Shown here: positions 11,098 to 21,279 of the stretch, piece by piece
Layout of the letters: each line of letters starts with the position of its first letter
Position numbering within the stretch: the stretch's first letter is position 1
NCBI GenBank assembly: GCA_015852425.1
Contig: JAAAIG010000255.1
Location: forward strand, 19,618-44,101
Direction: 5' to 3'
Source: Gryganskiella cystojenkinii
Lineage: Eukaryota > Mortierellomycota > Mortierellomycetes > Mortierellales > Mortierellaceae
Length of the DNA stretch: 24,484 nt
Notes under the pieces: model-generated
Told to the model about the DNA's origin: nothing
Seen by the model: only the letters and a program-made list of their open reading frames with translations
Databases searched by the model: none
Translations under genes and position numbers: made by a program

Positions 11098-11882
11098 ACG
11101 ATACTCTTATTCGATAATCATGGAAAACGAGGAAAGGACAAATAAGAAGGAAACGACGACGATGACATATACGCACCTTTCGAGAAGGAGCAAAAAAACC
11201 GAAACAGGGTATTGTTTATTGGGATCCAATGTAGGAACCTTATGAGCGAATATCCAACTGACCGCCTACCCACCCACCATCACCAGAACTACTTTATTAC
11301 TAGATAGAATTACGAAATTCAGAAATACAATTGACACTTTTTTTGTCATATATCATTATTCTGTCGAATGATTTTTTTTTGAACCTGAAAAGCAGAGAGA
11401 AGAAGAGTAAAGACGACACCCCTGGGACTTGTAGGCAGCGCAGGCTGTCGCGGGAAAGAGTCCAGTTTTATCAGCCTCTCCGCAAGCCACTCGAATCTAA
11501 ATTTGTGATCTGAGCAACGCAAAAACTAATTTCATATCTTTTGTGATACGAACTGAGTCTCGAACGGAGCGAAAGGGAAACACGGCTCATCTTGCATCCA
11601 CCTTTTTTTTAGTTCAACCTCGGCCATCAATTCTCTTTACATACACTCCCTTTCTTTCAAACGCACATTCTCTTTTATTTTCCAAGACCCTTTTTTCGAC
11701 CCCAGGACATCCATTGACTCCGTCAATCCGCAACGGCGCAAAGAAAAATCTCATCGGGAACACGGGAAGCATCATCATCTCTTTCACTGGGACTTGACTG
11801 AAAGGAACAGGGTTCATCCTTCTCCACAAAGACGACCTTTCCTTCAACCACAGCAACTACATTACTACATTATATACAAAGC
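11098..11882. other. Intergenic region upstream of AP-2 mu
   Basis: About 785 bp between two tandem plus-strand genes. It contains the complex I 3' UTR (no perfect AATAAA seen near the stop, only AATAAG near 11140), T-rich runs and a CT-rich stretch from about 11605 to 11700 that is probably the AP-2 mu promoter. No gene seen. Confidence 0.55.
11871..11878 (+). promoter_or_regulatory. TATA-like sequence just upstream of AP-2 mu start
   Basis: TATATACA lies 4 nt before the ATG at 11883, the same arrangement as in the prefoldin 4 gene. A classical TATA role is doubtful at this distance. Confidence 0.25.
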
Positions 11883-14082
11883 ATGATCAGCGCACTATTC
11901 ATTTACAACCAAAAAGGCGAGGTTCTCATCTCTCGACTTTATCGACAGGACCTCAAGTAGGTGACCAGGACTGTTGGAGAGCGTCATCACCAGCTCGTGG
12001 GTTCAATGTCTTCATGGGATACATTTCATGCATTTCTTATTTGCACAAGGCATCATGGACTTGCATGATGTACCTCTTGGGTTGACGACACATGCACACA
12101 CACACAACTGTTCTGTACCCTATCCCTTCTCCGTATCTTACGCCCATCAACTAACAGGCAAATACCCCTCTCACACCTTTCAAAAAAAAAAAAAACTAGG
12201 CGCTCAATCGCAGATATCTTTCGTATCCAGGTCATCTCCAACACGGACGTGCGTTCACCCATCATCACCCTCGGCTCGACTTCGTTCTTTCATGTTCGAC
12301 ACGAGAACCTGTATATCGTCGCGTTGACGAAATGGAATGCGAACGCTGCTTTGATCTTTGAGTTTTGTTATCGCGTCATCAACGTCGGTCGGTCGTACTT
12401 TGGCAAGTTTGATGAGGAATCGGTCAAAGCCAACTTTGTCCTTATCTACGAGTTGCTCGATGGTAAGTTGATGTGTGACGTTGAGAGTGGCAAAACAGAG
12501 ATATGAACTATGAGCATGAAGACAGGACTTTGATAGGACCGCAGGAAGGCAGAGGCAGAGAGATATCATACGACTTTTTTCTTCTTCCTCCTCAGGAGCA
12601 AAGTGGATGACCTTGAACAAATAAGAAAAAGACTGGCGCGCCATGGGAGCTGTGATAGAATGTCCAACGATTCCGGACGGGAAAAAAAGCCAATTCTCAT
12701 ACTTTACTTTTCGCTCTGCTAATGATCTCTTCATTTTATGTTTTCATTTTTATTCCGTATCTGTTAGAGGTTTTGGATTTCGGATACCCCCAAAACAGTG
12801 AGGCGGACACACTCAAGATGTATATCACAACCGAGAGTGTAAAATCCGAGAGGGCGATCAAGGAAGACTCTGCCAAGATCACGATCCAAGCGACTGGAGC
12901 GACCTCGTGGAGAAGGAGTGATGTCAAGTACAGGAAAAACGAGGCATTCATTGACGTGATCGAGTCTGTGAACCTGTTGTTGAGTACTCAGGGCAACGTC
13001 TTGAGGGCCGATGTCGCCGGTCAGATCATGATGAGGGCGTATCTTTCTGGAACACCTGAGTGCAAGTTTGGATTGAACGACAAGGTCCTGTTGGAGAAGG
13101 ATCCCAACAACAAAAGGTATGTGAACGAATTTTTTTTTCTCTGTTTATGCAGTCGGCGATCAAAGACAAAATAAAAAAAAAATACTGAACTTGGCAATCT
13201 GTTATGTTTACTTCTTTTTTTTTCCTTTAGGAAAACTTCCAACACGGTCGAGATTGACGACTGCCAGTTCCATCAGTGTGTCAAGTTGGGCAAGTTTGAC
13301 AGTGACAGGACCATCAGTTTTATACCCCCAGATGGAGAATTCGAGCTTATGCGTTACCGTACCTCGGACAACATCAACTTGCCCTTCAAGGTCCACCCTG
13401 TTGTGACCGAAATCGGGAAATCCAAGATTGAATACAAGATTGTAGTCAAGGCCAACTTTTCGTCGAAATTGAATGCCAACAACGTAGTGTTGACGATCCC
13501 GACTCCATTGAATACCGCGGGCGTGACCTGTTCCGTCTCGGCTGGCAAGGCTAAATATGTTCCTGCCGAGAACTCTATTGTCTGGAAGTAAGTTGTCCTT
13601 GACCCTGTTATTATTATGGCCTTATGTGTTATTTTACCACTTCTAAAGAACCCGGGCTTGATTACTTACACGCTTTGTTTGCTTTGTTCCGCCTTCGCTT
13701 TTCTTATATTTTCTTCTTCCTAGGATTGCTCGATTCCAGGGACAGTCCGAATACATGTTGACGGGCGAGGCGGATCTGACGGCGATGACACACAAGAAGG
13801 CATGGTCTCGACCACCAATCTCAATGGATTTCCAGGTTTTGATGTTCACGTCCTCGGGTCTGTTGGTCCGGTTCTTGAAGGTCTTTGAGAAGAATAACTA
13901 CCAGTCTGTCAAGTGGGTACGGTACATGACCAAGGCAGGAAATTATCAAATCAGAGTAAGTTGATGGTTCATTACATATTTCCACAGGTGTTTTATGCCC
14001 ACTTCTACTCAATTTTTTTTTAATGCAACATATTAACTCGGAAATTTACATCAATTCTCTCATCTGCAATCAACAGTTCTAG
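11883..14082 (+). CDS. AP-2 complex subunit mu (clathrin adaptor medium chain)
   Basis: Exons 11883-11956, 12200-12462, 12768-13116, 13231-13587, 13724-13955 and 14077-14082 give 426 aa (human AP2M1 435). This adaptor subunit recognises Tyr-based sorting signals in cargo during plasma-membrane clathrin endocytosis. The N-terminal longin-like domain starts [20 protein letters not shown] (1-20) and runs through [18 protein letters not shown]. The C-terminal mu homology domain includes [35 protein letters not shown] and WVRYM near the end. The cargo-pocket residues appear kept (Asp175 in [10 protein letters not shown], Trp412 in SVKWVRY), as is the linker Thr155 in [10 protein letters not shown], matching the AAK1 site of the human protein. 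AP-2 is chosen over AP-1 by closeness of these segments to AP2M1. The last intron leaves a 6-nt final exon (Phe, stop); without it translation would end VS at 13964. Confidence 0.95.
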
Positions 14083-14270
14083 ACTATTGGATGCAGAAAT
14101 CCAGGCAGGAAGGGCTGCAGGGCAGTCCAAAAATGACAAACAAAAATTCAAAACTGTTTAGGTAGGCCTGACAACAGCGTTTCACGATCAACGACTAGAC
14201 GCCGATTCAAAAATATAAGGGCTATCGTTCATGGTTTAATATACAAAAAGTGGGGTGTCTATTGGTTGTT

Positions 14271-14900
14271 CTAGCAGAGGGGGTTATGCAGGACGTTGGC
14301 GATATCAATCCATTGCATGGCCTTGAGAACTTTATCGTTCCGGGTGGTGGGTTGATCATCATGACCCCAGACCGTGAACTCCTTGAATTGATGCGTGGTC
14401 TTCAAGGTCTTGCGTTGTTCTTGCATGCTCCGCAACATTGCCTGGTATTCCTTGTCTTCATCATCGTCCTCATCATTATCGACATCCACGGCGGAGGTGT
14501 TTGGTGCCGCTGACGTTGATGATCCATCGTGGGGTTGGTAAAGAGATCCCTGGTATCCATCGGGGACCTTGAGGATCGTGGCCTTGAGGGATCGACCACG
14601 GAAAGAGGTTTCTGGGGGGACGACGACTACGGTGGTCTCGGTGGTAGCGGTTGTGGAAGAAGAGATGGACAATGTAGCGATTTGAGACTCGGAGGGAGAT
14701 TCTATCGTCGTTGTTGTTGTCTTGGCGGTTTCTGTTGTAGATGCAGAAGGGTATTGGCCGTCGACAAGAAAGAAGAATCCAGGAATGTTGGCCTGTCCGT
14801 CATGTTGAATCCCACAAGGCAGGAGATGCAGCGAGGTGTGATCCAGGACCTTGGGTTGTGTTGATGACGAAGGCGAAGGTTGCTCAAGAATGGATTCCAT
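14271..14900 (-). CDS. Ribonuclease H2 subunit C
   Basis: Single-exon gene, 209 aa. Subunit C is a non-catalytic part of the heterotrimeric RNase H2, which removes ribonucleotides misincorporated in DNA and cuts RNA-DNA hybrids in the nucleus. Family marks seen: LHLLPCGIQHDG (24-35), matching the LHLLPC-DG segment of the animal protein; SFRGRSLKA (99-107), the FRGR core strand; and FKEFTVWGHDD (172-182), the F-WG motif near the C-terminus. Between the first two lies a Ser/Thr-rich stretch (about 52-91) that looks like a disordered loop, and an acidic DNDEDDDED run (141-149) precedes the last helix. It converges on AP-2 mu, 188 bp apart. The subunit is small and diverges fast, so the call rests on three motifs in the right order and spacing. 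Confidence 0.85.
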   Translation of the reverse strand: MESILEQPSPSSSTQPKVLDHTSLHLLPCGIQHDGQANIPGFFFLVDGQYPSASTTETAKTTTTTIESPSESQIATLSISSSTTATTETTVVVVPPETSFRGRSLKATILKVPDGYQGSLYQPHDGSSTSAAPNTSAVDVDNDEDDDEDKEYQAMLRSMQEQRKTLKTTHQFKEFTVWGHDDQPTTRNDKVLKAMQWIDIANVLHNPLC

Positions 14901-15000
14901 GTTGCTGAGATTTGGTTGATGTGGAGAGGGGGGAACAATGTAAAAGTTGTTGTTTGATCACCCAAAAAGTCAGAAGCGCGTTTCTTCTGAGTTCATGTTG

Positions 15001-15022
15001 CACGTGATATAAATATCATGTG
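15001..15022. promoter_or_regulatory. Near-perfect palindrome with E-box upstream of RNase H2C
   Basis: Arms CACGTGATAT (15001-15010) and ATATCATGTG (15013-15022) are separated by AA and differ at one base. The site lies about 100 bp upstream of the RNase H2C ATG and holds a CACGTG E-box (bHLH-type site) with an AT-rich centre. It may be a promoter element; its position between two minus-strand genes, in front of only one of them, supports that. Confidence 0.45.
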
Positions 15023-15178
15023 ACTAAATCTAGGAAATTGGCGCCAGGCTGGACAATGTGCACCGTGGCGCATGAATGGCCACGAACACGAACATGACAA
15101 AATGCAACTAAATCTTATTTTAATATGATGTGCCTGCAGCACTTGATAAATAACAATATTATTCTATGTGAATACTTT

Positions 15179-17945
15179 TTAGAACTTGATACCCTTGAAC
15201 TCAAAGGTCTCATAGTCCTTGGGGTACTCGCCCTTTGTCAACTTGCGTTGCGAGGCAATGACAACGTTATAGGTACCAGAGGGCAGGGCCACAGGCAAGG
15301 TCGAGTTTGCGCTTGTGATCACTTCACCGCTCCAGATCCAGTGGTTGACAATCAAGTCACCGTCATCATCAACATTCTTCTGGCGACCTGACCAGCCGAC
15401 AGCCGTGTTCTTTTTCATGGCGAGGAATCCGACAAAGGAATTTTTCTTGGCATCAAAGATGCGAATCTCGGCCGATGGAGTGTGAGAACCGAAACGAGTA
15501 GTAAAGACAGGGAGCGTCGACTTGAAGTCAAAGGTCAAATCCTTGGGCAAGGCGGTCAAGTTACCCGAGGCGAGGTTGACAGCTTCAAACTTGGGGAACT
15601 TGAGATCCACATCCATAATAGGAACCTTGCTCACATCTCCCTTCAGACCAGTATAAGGGACATGAACCGCAACACCTCCCTTGGACGAAGGGGTAGCAAT
15701 GGCGAAGCCAGAGTAGATAGGGAACTGCGAAGCCTTGCCAGCCTTGGGCTCTGAGAAGTGCAAGGTGATCTGGGCAGACTTGCCGGCGGGGATCTTGACA
15801 GTGTCCTGGGAAAAGACAACCGAGGCAGAGTCGGCTTCGATCACAGGAACGGCAGCAGGCCAGCTGTTACCGTTCTTGTAAGAGTTGAGCGCATCCGCGG
15901 GGACATGGGAGAGCTTATAGGTCTCGGTCTTCTTGCCGTTGTTCTTGAGCGTGATCTTGACAGTCTTCTTCAAATGGTTGGTATCCAAGAGATCGATATG
16001 GTCGGGTGAGATCGAGGAGGTGACAGTGACCGCGTTAAAGAGGTTGATCAAACCGGCACCTTGCTTAGCAGCCGAGGCAAACGTCTTGGAACCGGCATTC
16101 TTGGAGATCGTAGCCGTGTTCTTGAAAACCTTGCGGATCTCATCGCCGTGAGGTTTAGCATGCTTGGCTTGCATGTAAATTGCATGAGCACCGGCAATAT
16201 AGGGGGTGGCCATGGAGGTACCGGACATGAGAGTGTAACCACCCTTGGCAAGAGGGTAGGTCGACAAGATGTTGCCACCGGGGGCAGCGAGATCGGGCTT
16301 GGAGCGGAGCTCACCATCCAATCCGAAGGACGAGAAATCCGAAGGGGCACCACCGCCCTCGACCAAAAAGTTGGACTCGGCCTTGCTGAAGGAAAGGGTG
16401 TTCTTGGGGTTCTTCTTGTATGCGGCCAAGAGAGCCTCGCCGGCCTTGAACTCGATCGAGCCCATGGGCAACTTGTCGTTACCAGCCAAACCAGCCATAC
16501 CCAAGGGAGTGGTCTGGACCAACATACCAGCAGCGCCAGCGGCAAGACCAATGTCACCACGGCCCTTGGAACGACAACGAGCAATGTCGCCGACGACAAG
16601 GACGACCTTGTTCTTGAGATCGAGACCCTTGTAGAGAGCAGCATCACAACCGTCGGAAAGGGATCCATCCTTCTCAAAAATGGGAAGGAGAGTGTCCTTC
16701 TCGAGGACGTTGAGAGTCTTAGCCCAGGCCTCGGAAGGGGCATAGGGGTGAGCAACCTTATCGTACGTGAACGAGTTGTAGAATCCATAAATGTTGTCGA
16801 ACGAGGCCACGGAGGAAGAAAGGTCACCGAGACCGGTGTCCGAGACCATCCAAACACCCTCAGAACCATCGTTACCGGCAGCGGCAGCGAGAACCATACC
16901 CTTGGCGACGAGTTTGTCACCGAGGACGGCCTGAGGGTTGTACTTGTAGGAGGATCCACCACCGAGAGACATGTTGATGATCTAGATTCAGGGGCGAAGT
17001 AAGCGAAAAAGTGATATTAAATTTCAGGGGTAGAGGTCATCGTGAACGGTCTGTGCGACCGATCACATGAAAGTCTAATGCAGACAGATAAGATAAAAGG
17101 CTGTACAACACACACACAACAAAACTGGTACTTACATCCATGCCATCGTTAAAAGCCATCTCCATTGCGGCCATGATCACATCATCACCCGCGTTTCCTT
17201 TGCATCCAAAGATACGGTAGGCACCCAACGTAACCTCGGGTGCAACACCCACAAATGGCTGAGGAGGCTTGGGGGTTGTCTTGATGTTCAGAGCGTTAGC
17301 ACCAATGATACCAGCGACGTGAGAACCATGTCCGAAACAATCCATGGGGTCCGCATCGGGTTTGGGGGTGTTCTCACCCGTGTAGTCATCACCGACGAAA
17401 TCCCAACCGTATTGAACACGGCAGTTCTTTCCATGACGACCAAAACAACCCTTGTCGGCGCCCTTGGAGGCGAATGCGGGATGGTTATAGTCAACACCGG
17501 TATCGATGACACCGACTTTGATGCCCTTGCCGGTCAACTTGAGTTTCTTGTGAACGATGTCAACACCGGTCATATGATGGTCCGAAACGACCTCTGGGTC
17601 GGTAGGCTTATGTTTGCTATCGGTCTTGACCTTGGGCATGGAATGCAGAGTGATAGGCCACACGTTCTTGATACCTGGGATGGAGGCGATATCCTCGCCC
17701 TTGTGATGACCCGATTGAACCTGGATCGCAGCACCGTTAAAGATCGAGAACTCGTTGCGGACCTTGTAGTCGACATTGTGAGAGTTGAGATTGTTGTGGG
17801 CTTGGGTGTGGACAAATCCATCTTGGTATTGAATAATGTAACCGCGAGGGACAACATTGACAGTATCGGGCATGATATGGAACGTGCCGGCAGAGACCAA
17901 AGTCGCCGCGGCCAACGTGGAAAGGATGGTGGTGGTGACCTTCAT
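15179..17945 (-). CDS. Secreted subtilisin-like serine protease (S8 family, PA-domain type)
   Basis: Two exons, 17945-17136 and 16981-15179, joined in phase 0, give 870 aa. A signal peptide (MKVTTTILSTLAAATLVSAG) is followed by an I9-like propeptide (about 33-101). The catalytic triad is complete: Asp148 in VGVIDTGVDYNHPAF, His206 in DCFGHGSHVAGIIGA and Ser526 in LMSGTSMATPYIAGA, with oxyanion Asn307 in AAAGNDG. A PA-type insert (about 340-475, with KVVLVVGDI and GAAGMLVQ) separates His and Ser. The roughly 300 residues after the catalytic domain look like Fn3-like beta domains (for example VTVTSSISPDHIDL, KKTVKITLKNNG). This is the minor-extracellular-protease/lactocepin-like layout common in fungi. 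No GPI or membrane anchor is visible, so it is probably secreted and digests external protein. Codon use is strongly biased. Confidence 0.95.
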
Positions 17946-18158
17946 GGTGAAAAGAGAAAAGAAGTGTTTAAGGATGATTCGGAAGACGTGTCTGTTAAAG
18001 ACTTGGAAGGGGGAATAAGATTAACGGTATGCAAACAACGGAGGGTGAGAGGGAAGGTGATGGAGTGGAACAAGAGACAGAGGGGGAGAAAGTGGACAAC
18101 GGCTAGAGACAAAGAAGGCTGAAGGAAAAGACCAGGTCCAAGTGGGGGAAGCAGTGAT

Positions 18159-18165
18159 CTTTATA
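18159..18165 (-). promoter_or_regulatory. TATA box of the subtilisin-like protease
   Basis: TATAAAG on the minus strand about 215 nt upstream of the protease ATG, in GC-rich surroundings (CTGCCTTATAAAGATCAC). It is the clearest TATA box in the window and fits a strongly regulated secreted enzyme. Leader length would be around 150-180 nt. Confidence 0.55.
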
Positions 18166-19553
18166 AGGCAGGGAGAAGAGCAAGAGTCTATGGAGGATGA
18201 GTCTTTTCAAAGATGAGCATGCCATTCCATGAAATGGATAGATGAATAAAATGAGGACCGTTAAGATTTCAGCCCAGAAAGAATAAAAAAAAAAGGTACC
18301 AATTGCATGTAAAATACACCAAGTACCATTGTCATACTATCCAATGGGGTCCCTTCCGATAAAGGGAGGGCAGAGAAAAGACGGCATGTCTCGTTCTCAA
18401 GGGGGGGTTTATTGATTGAAGGGATGTCGGACTTGGTGATCTCGATTAGGAAACGATGAACGAGATGCCAGGGACGATTTTCATTTGATTCGTGTAACGA
18501 TGTTACCCACGGTTCCGAAAATGCGATGCGATCCACATACTGACCGCACGTCGCTTCTGACGAGAGGGGCAGGGGCAGGTTCAACAAACGAAACAAACGA
18601 AACTACATGCTGTTCCCAACTTGAGCAAGACAGGGGATATTAGAAAGTAGGAAAAGAGAACACACTTCTTTTCCTTCTTCCCTTTGCGTGCAATTTTTCT
18701 TTTGGACCGAACTGGACGCCGCTTTATTTTTTTGACACGCTATTTTTTTTCTTGTGCGCCACAGAAAGTTTAACGATCCACTTTTCTTGCCCCATTCCAT
18801 TTCTTCTTGCCTTGTCAAGACTTTTTACCATACCCTCTCGCCCGTCCTTTTGTTGCCGCTTTTCTTCCTTTTATTACAAGCCCTCAAGGGGCAAAGGTAT
18901 CCAGACCGTTCGCCAACTGCAGGCTCTTTTAAAAAATACGTTTCTTTCAACCCTGGGATATGATGATCCGTCACTCCTTCAAATCTTAATTTTTTTTTTT
19001 TTACTTGGCGTCGAGTGACAGACCGAGTAAAATTCTAATCTGCCCAATCACAGACTAATATTCCATGGGAAAGTCATTATTGTTTCTCCCGGCTGTTGTT
19101 TTTCAAAGAGTCAGTGTTCAACCGTTTGGCGCTGCAATGAAAACCACTTTGGTAAGGTGTCCAACTGACCCTCCTCTTCTCCTCCCCTCTCCTCTCCTGA
19201 GACAGCAAACAAAGGATACAGCCGAAAAAGCCCTTTTGCGGAAATCACTTTCCTGAACCCCTCCTCCGAACGCGAAGGCGCACTGTAGGGGAAAAATAGT
19301 GAACCAAAAGGAGAAAGAACCATGGTCACATCATCCGCAGCCAATCAACCCAGCCCCTGTCACTTTGTTCGCATGAGAAGATCCGACAAAGGGGCCAAAA
19401 GACTCCAATTGCTCTCAAGTCAAGGGCAGACAGCCATGCGCGTTTTAATTTATGTGCATAGTATTATACTATACGAGGCCTGTGAGTACGTAGTTCCCAA
19501 GAGCATTTTTGACTTTCCTCGGTTTCCATTCGGCGCCTTCCAAGGTTCGTCAC

Positions 19554-19579
19554 TTTTTTTTTTTTTTTTTTTTTTTTTT
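19554..19579. repeat. T26 homopolymer
   Basis: An uninterrupted run of 26 T in the gene-free stretch, the longest homopolymer in the window. It could be the poly(A) tail of a retroposed sequence read in reverse, but no target duplication or recognisable body is visible beside it. Confidence 0.9.
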
Positions 19580-21279
19580 CAGCAGCCAGTTGGTCTGGTA
19601 AAATTAGGATCGCTCGTTCTCCATCGCATGGCAACCTGTATTTACAAAAACAGTATGTCGTCTGGCGTTGAGCAGTCCCCGAAAACACCAAAAAGAAAAC
19701 CTTATAGACAGGAGCACCAACTCGTCTATGTTCATGGTGATCCTTTGGAGTATCTCCAAACTGGTACCCTATCTTCGCATGGATGTGAGTCAAGTCTTAT
19801 ATCCCCATCATGCGTGAGAAAGAAGCATAGTAATTAGAGAGAGCAAGACAAATTCACGAAGAGCGAGAGAGAAATAGCTTTTTGCATCTTTGTTTATTTT
19901 GATTATCCAGCATGGCTCTTATTAGATGTTCATATTGGCTATCGTTTCCGACGAAAGATACAAAAAAAAGGAGGGGGGGTTAGGGACTAGACCTTGGGTT
20001 TCTCGCGTGGCGCAAGCCTGAGAAGGAGGGTTTGAAGAGAAGTGAGCATGAGCTTTTTGGTCACACCATTGTTGTCAAAAATGGTTGACTCGCCAATTTA
20101 CTCCATGACTGTGGGCTTTTTAGCCGTTATCCTTACGCCTTTTACGCCGAGAGTCTTCTAGAGTCGTTCATAACCCGCCGATCAAGACCGTTTCTTTTAT
20201 TTTAAGTTTTGTGCGTATTCCTTTTGCCGAAAACACAAAAGCCATTATTGTCAGTTGTAACGATTGTCCCTGTGCTCTCATTTGCGATTGAGCCAAATAG
20301 AAACAAACAAATTGGACCCTGGAATGTAACTGAAAACAGTGTGTGCTGATATTCCTAATCATGCCCCTTCCGTTTGTGCTACTTTGCCGTGTCTTCATTA
20401 TTGACAGCTCGTACACTGTCTCTGTCATGCTTCTTCCTCTACCGGAATAGGATTCTTCCATAGGGCAATTACTTTATGTTTTCTCCCAACTCAGTTACTC
20501 TGTGCAATGTCGTCTTAGTTCAGCAGTTATTTGGTTGCATTGTTCATTCCTGGTTCGTCTCAAGTTGATGCTCCCGAGGTGCCTTTGTTGTCATATTCCC
20601 GTTACCATGAATGAATGAAGTACGATTCTCATTCCTGATGCAAACTTCAGTGCAATTAAATGACATTTGTTTTCTTAGAGACGGGTCATGTTGGCTTGTC
20701 GACTTTGTTCTTGTCTGTCGTCTTGATTCATCCTTTGAGCGTAATTGATTGTTCCATGGTTAATTGTTGTCTTGATCATCCGTAGAAGAGTTTAAGAAGG
20801 TCCAGTGGCTCCGTGTTTCCATAATCTTTCAACGTACCAATAAAAGCAGTCACGTTTTGGTGTTTTGAACATGGTTACTCACGCCCATGCACAGCGGGCG
20901 GGACACGAAATAATCCCGTTCACGATAAGCGCATGCATGCAAGGTCTCGCATGAAAGACGTCAATTGAGATTGTTCCCTGTATTGTCTCTTTCCTTGCCC
21001 TTCCGTTCCCTTTCCTTCCATCCCCTTTTCCTTTTTCTTTGCTACTTGTTGTCGAATCCACTGAAGGAGCGAGAAGAATTTTCCCGCTGCAATTTAAATA
21101 GAGCGATTCTCCTTCTTCTTTTCTGTTGTTGCCATCAAAAATCCACTCCAAAAAACATTTCCCACACTCAATGCGTAAAGCATAAGCGAGAACCCTACAA
21201 AAAGAACGAACATAGCAAACAGACCATACGCGCTCCTTTTCTGGAACAAATAACTCGCACAAAAAAAAAGTACGAAAAA

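Larger units (their letters stand above)
17946..21279. other. Long gene-free stretch
   Basis: About 3.3 kb with no supportable gene. Its right-most part should be the protease promoter and its left-most the promoter and leader of the orphan gene at 21280. Open frames of 60-170 codons occur on both strands (notably one starting ACCATGG at 19322), but they cross homopolymer tracts, show no family motifs and lack coherent splice sites. No tRNA B box with matching stems was found. It may hold decayed mobile DNA or non-coding RNA that I cannot recognise. Confidence 0.5.

Noticed and set aside
16061..17002. 313-codon plus-strand frame
   Set aside because: It is antisense to the protease second exon, whose catalytic Ser region and splice junction identify the true coding strand; high GC and codon bias explain the open shadow frame.
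18261..18596. 111-codon minus-strand frame upstream of the protease
   Set aside because: It has no ATG at its start and no family resemblance; it lies beyond the TATA box in presumed intergenic DNA.
19322..19837. 171-codon plus-strand frame beginning ACCATGG
   Set aside because: It reads through the T26 tract as a run of Phe, has no recognisable motif, and its composition looks non-coding.
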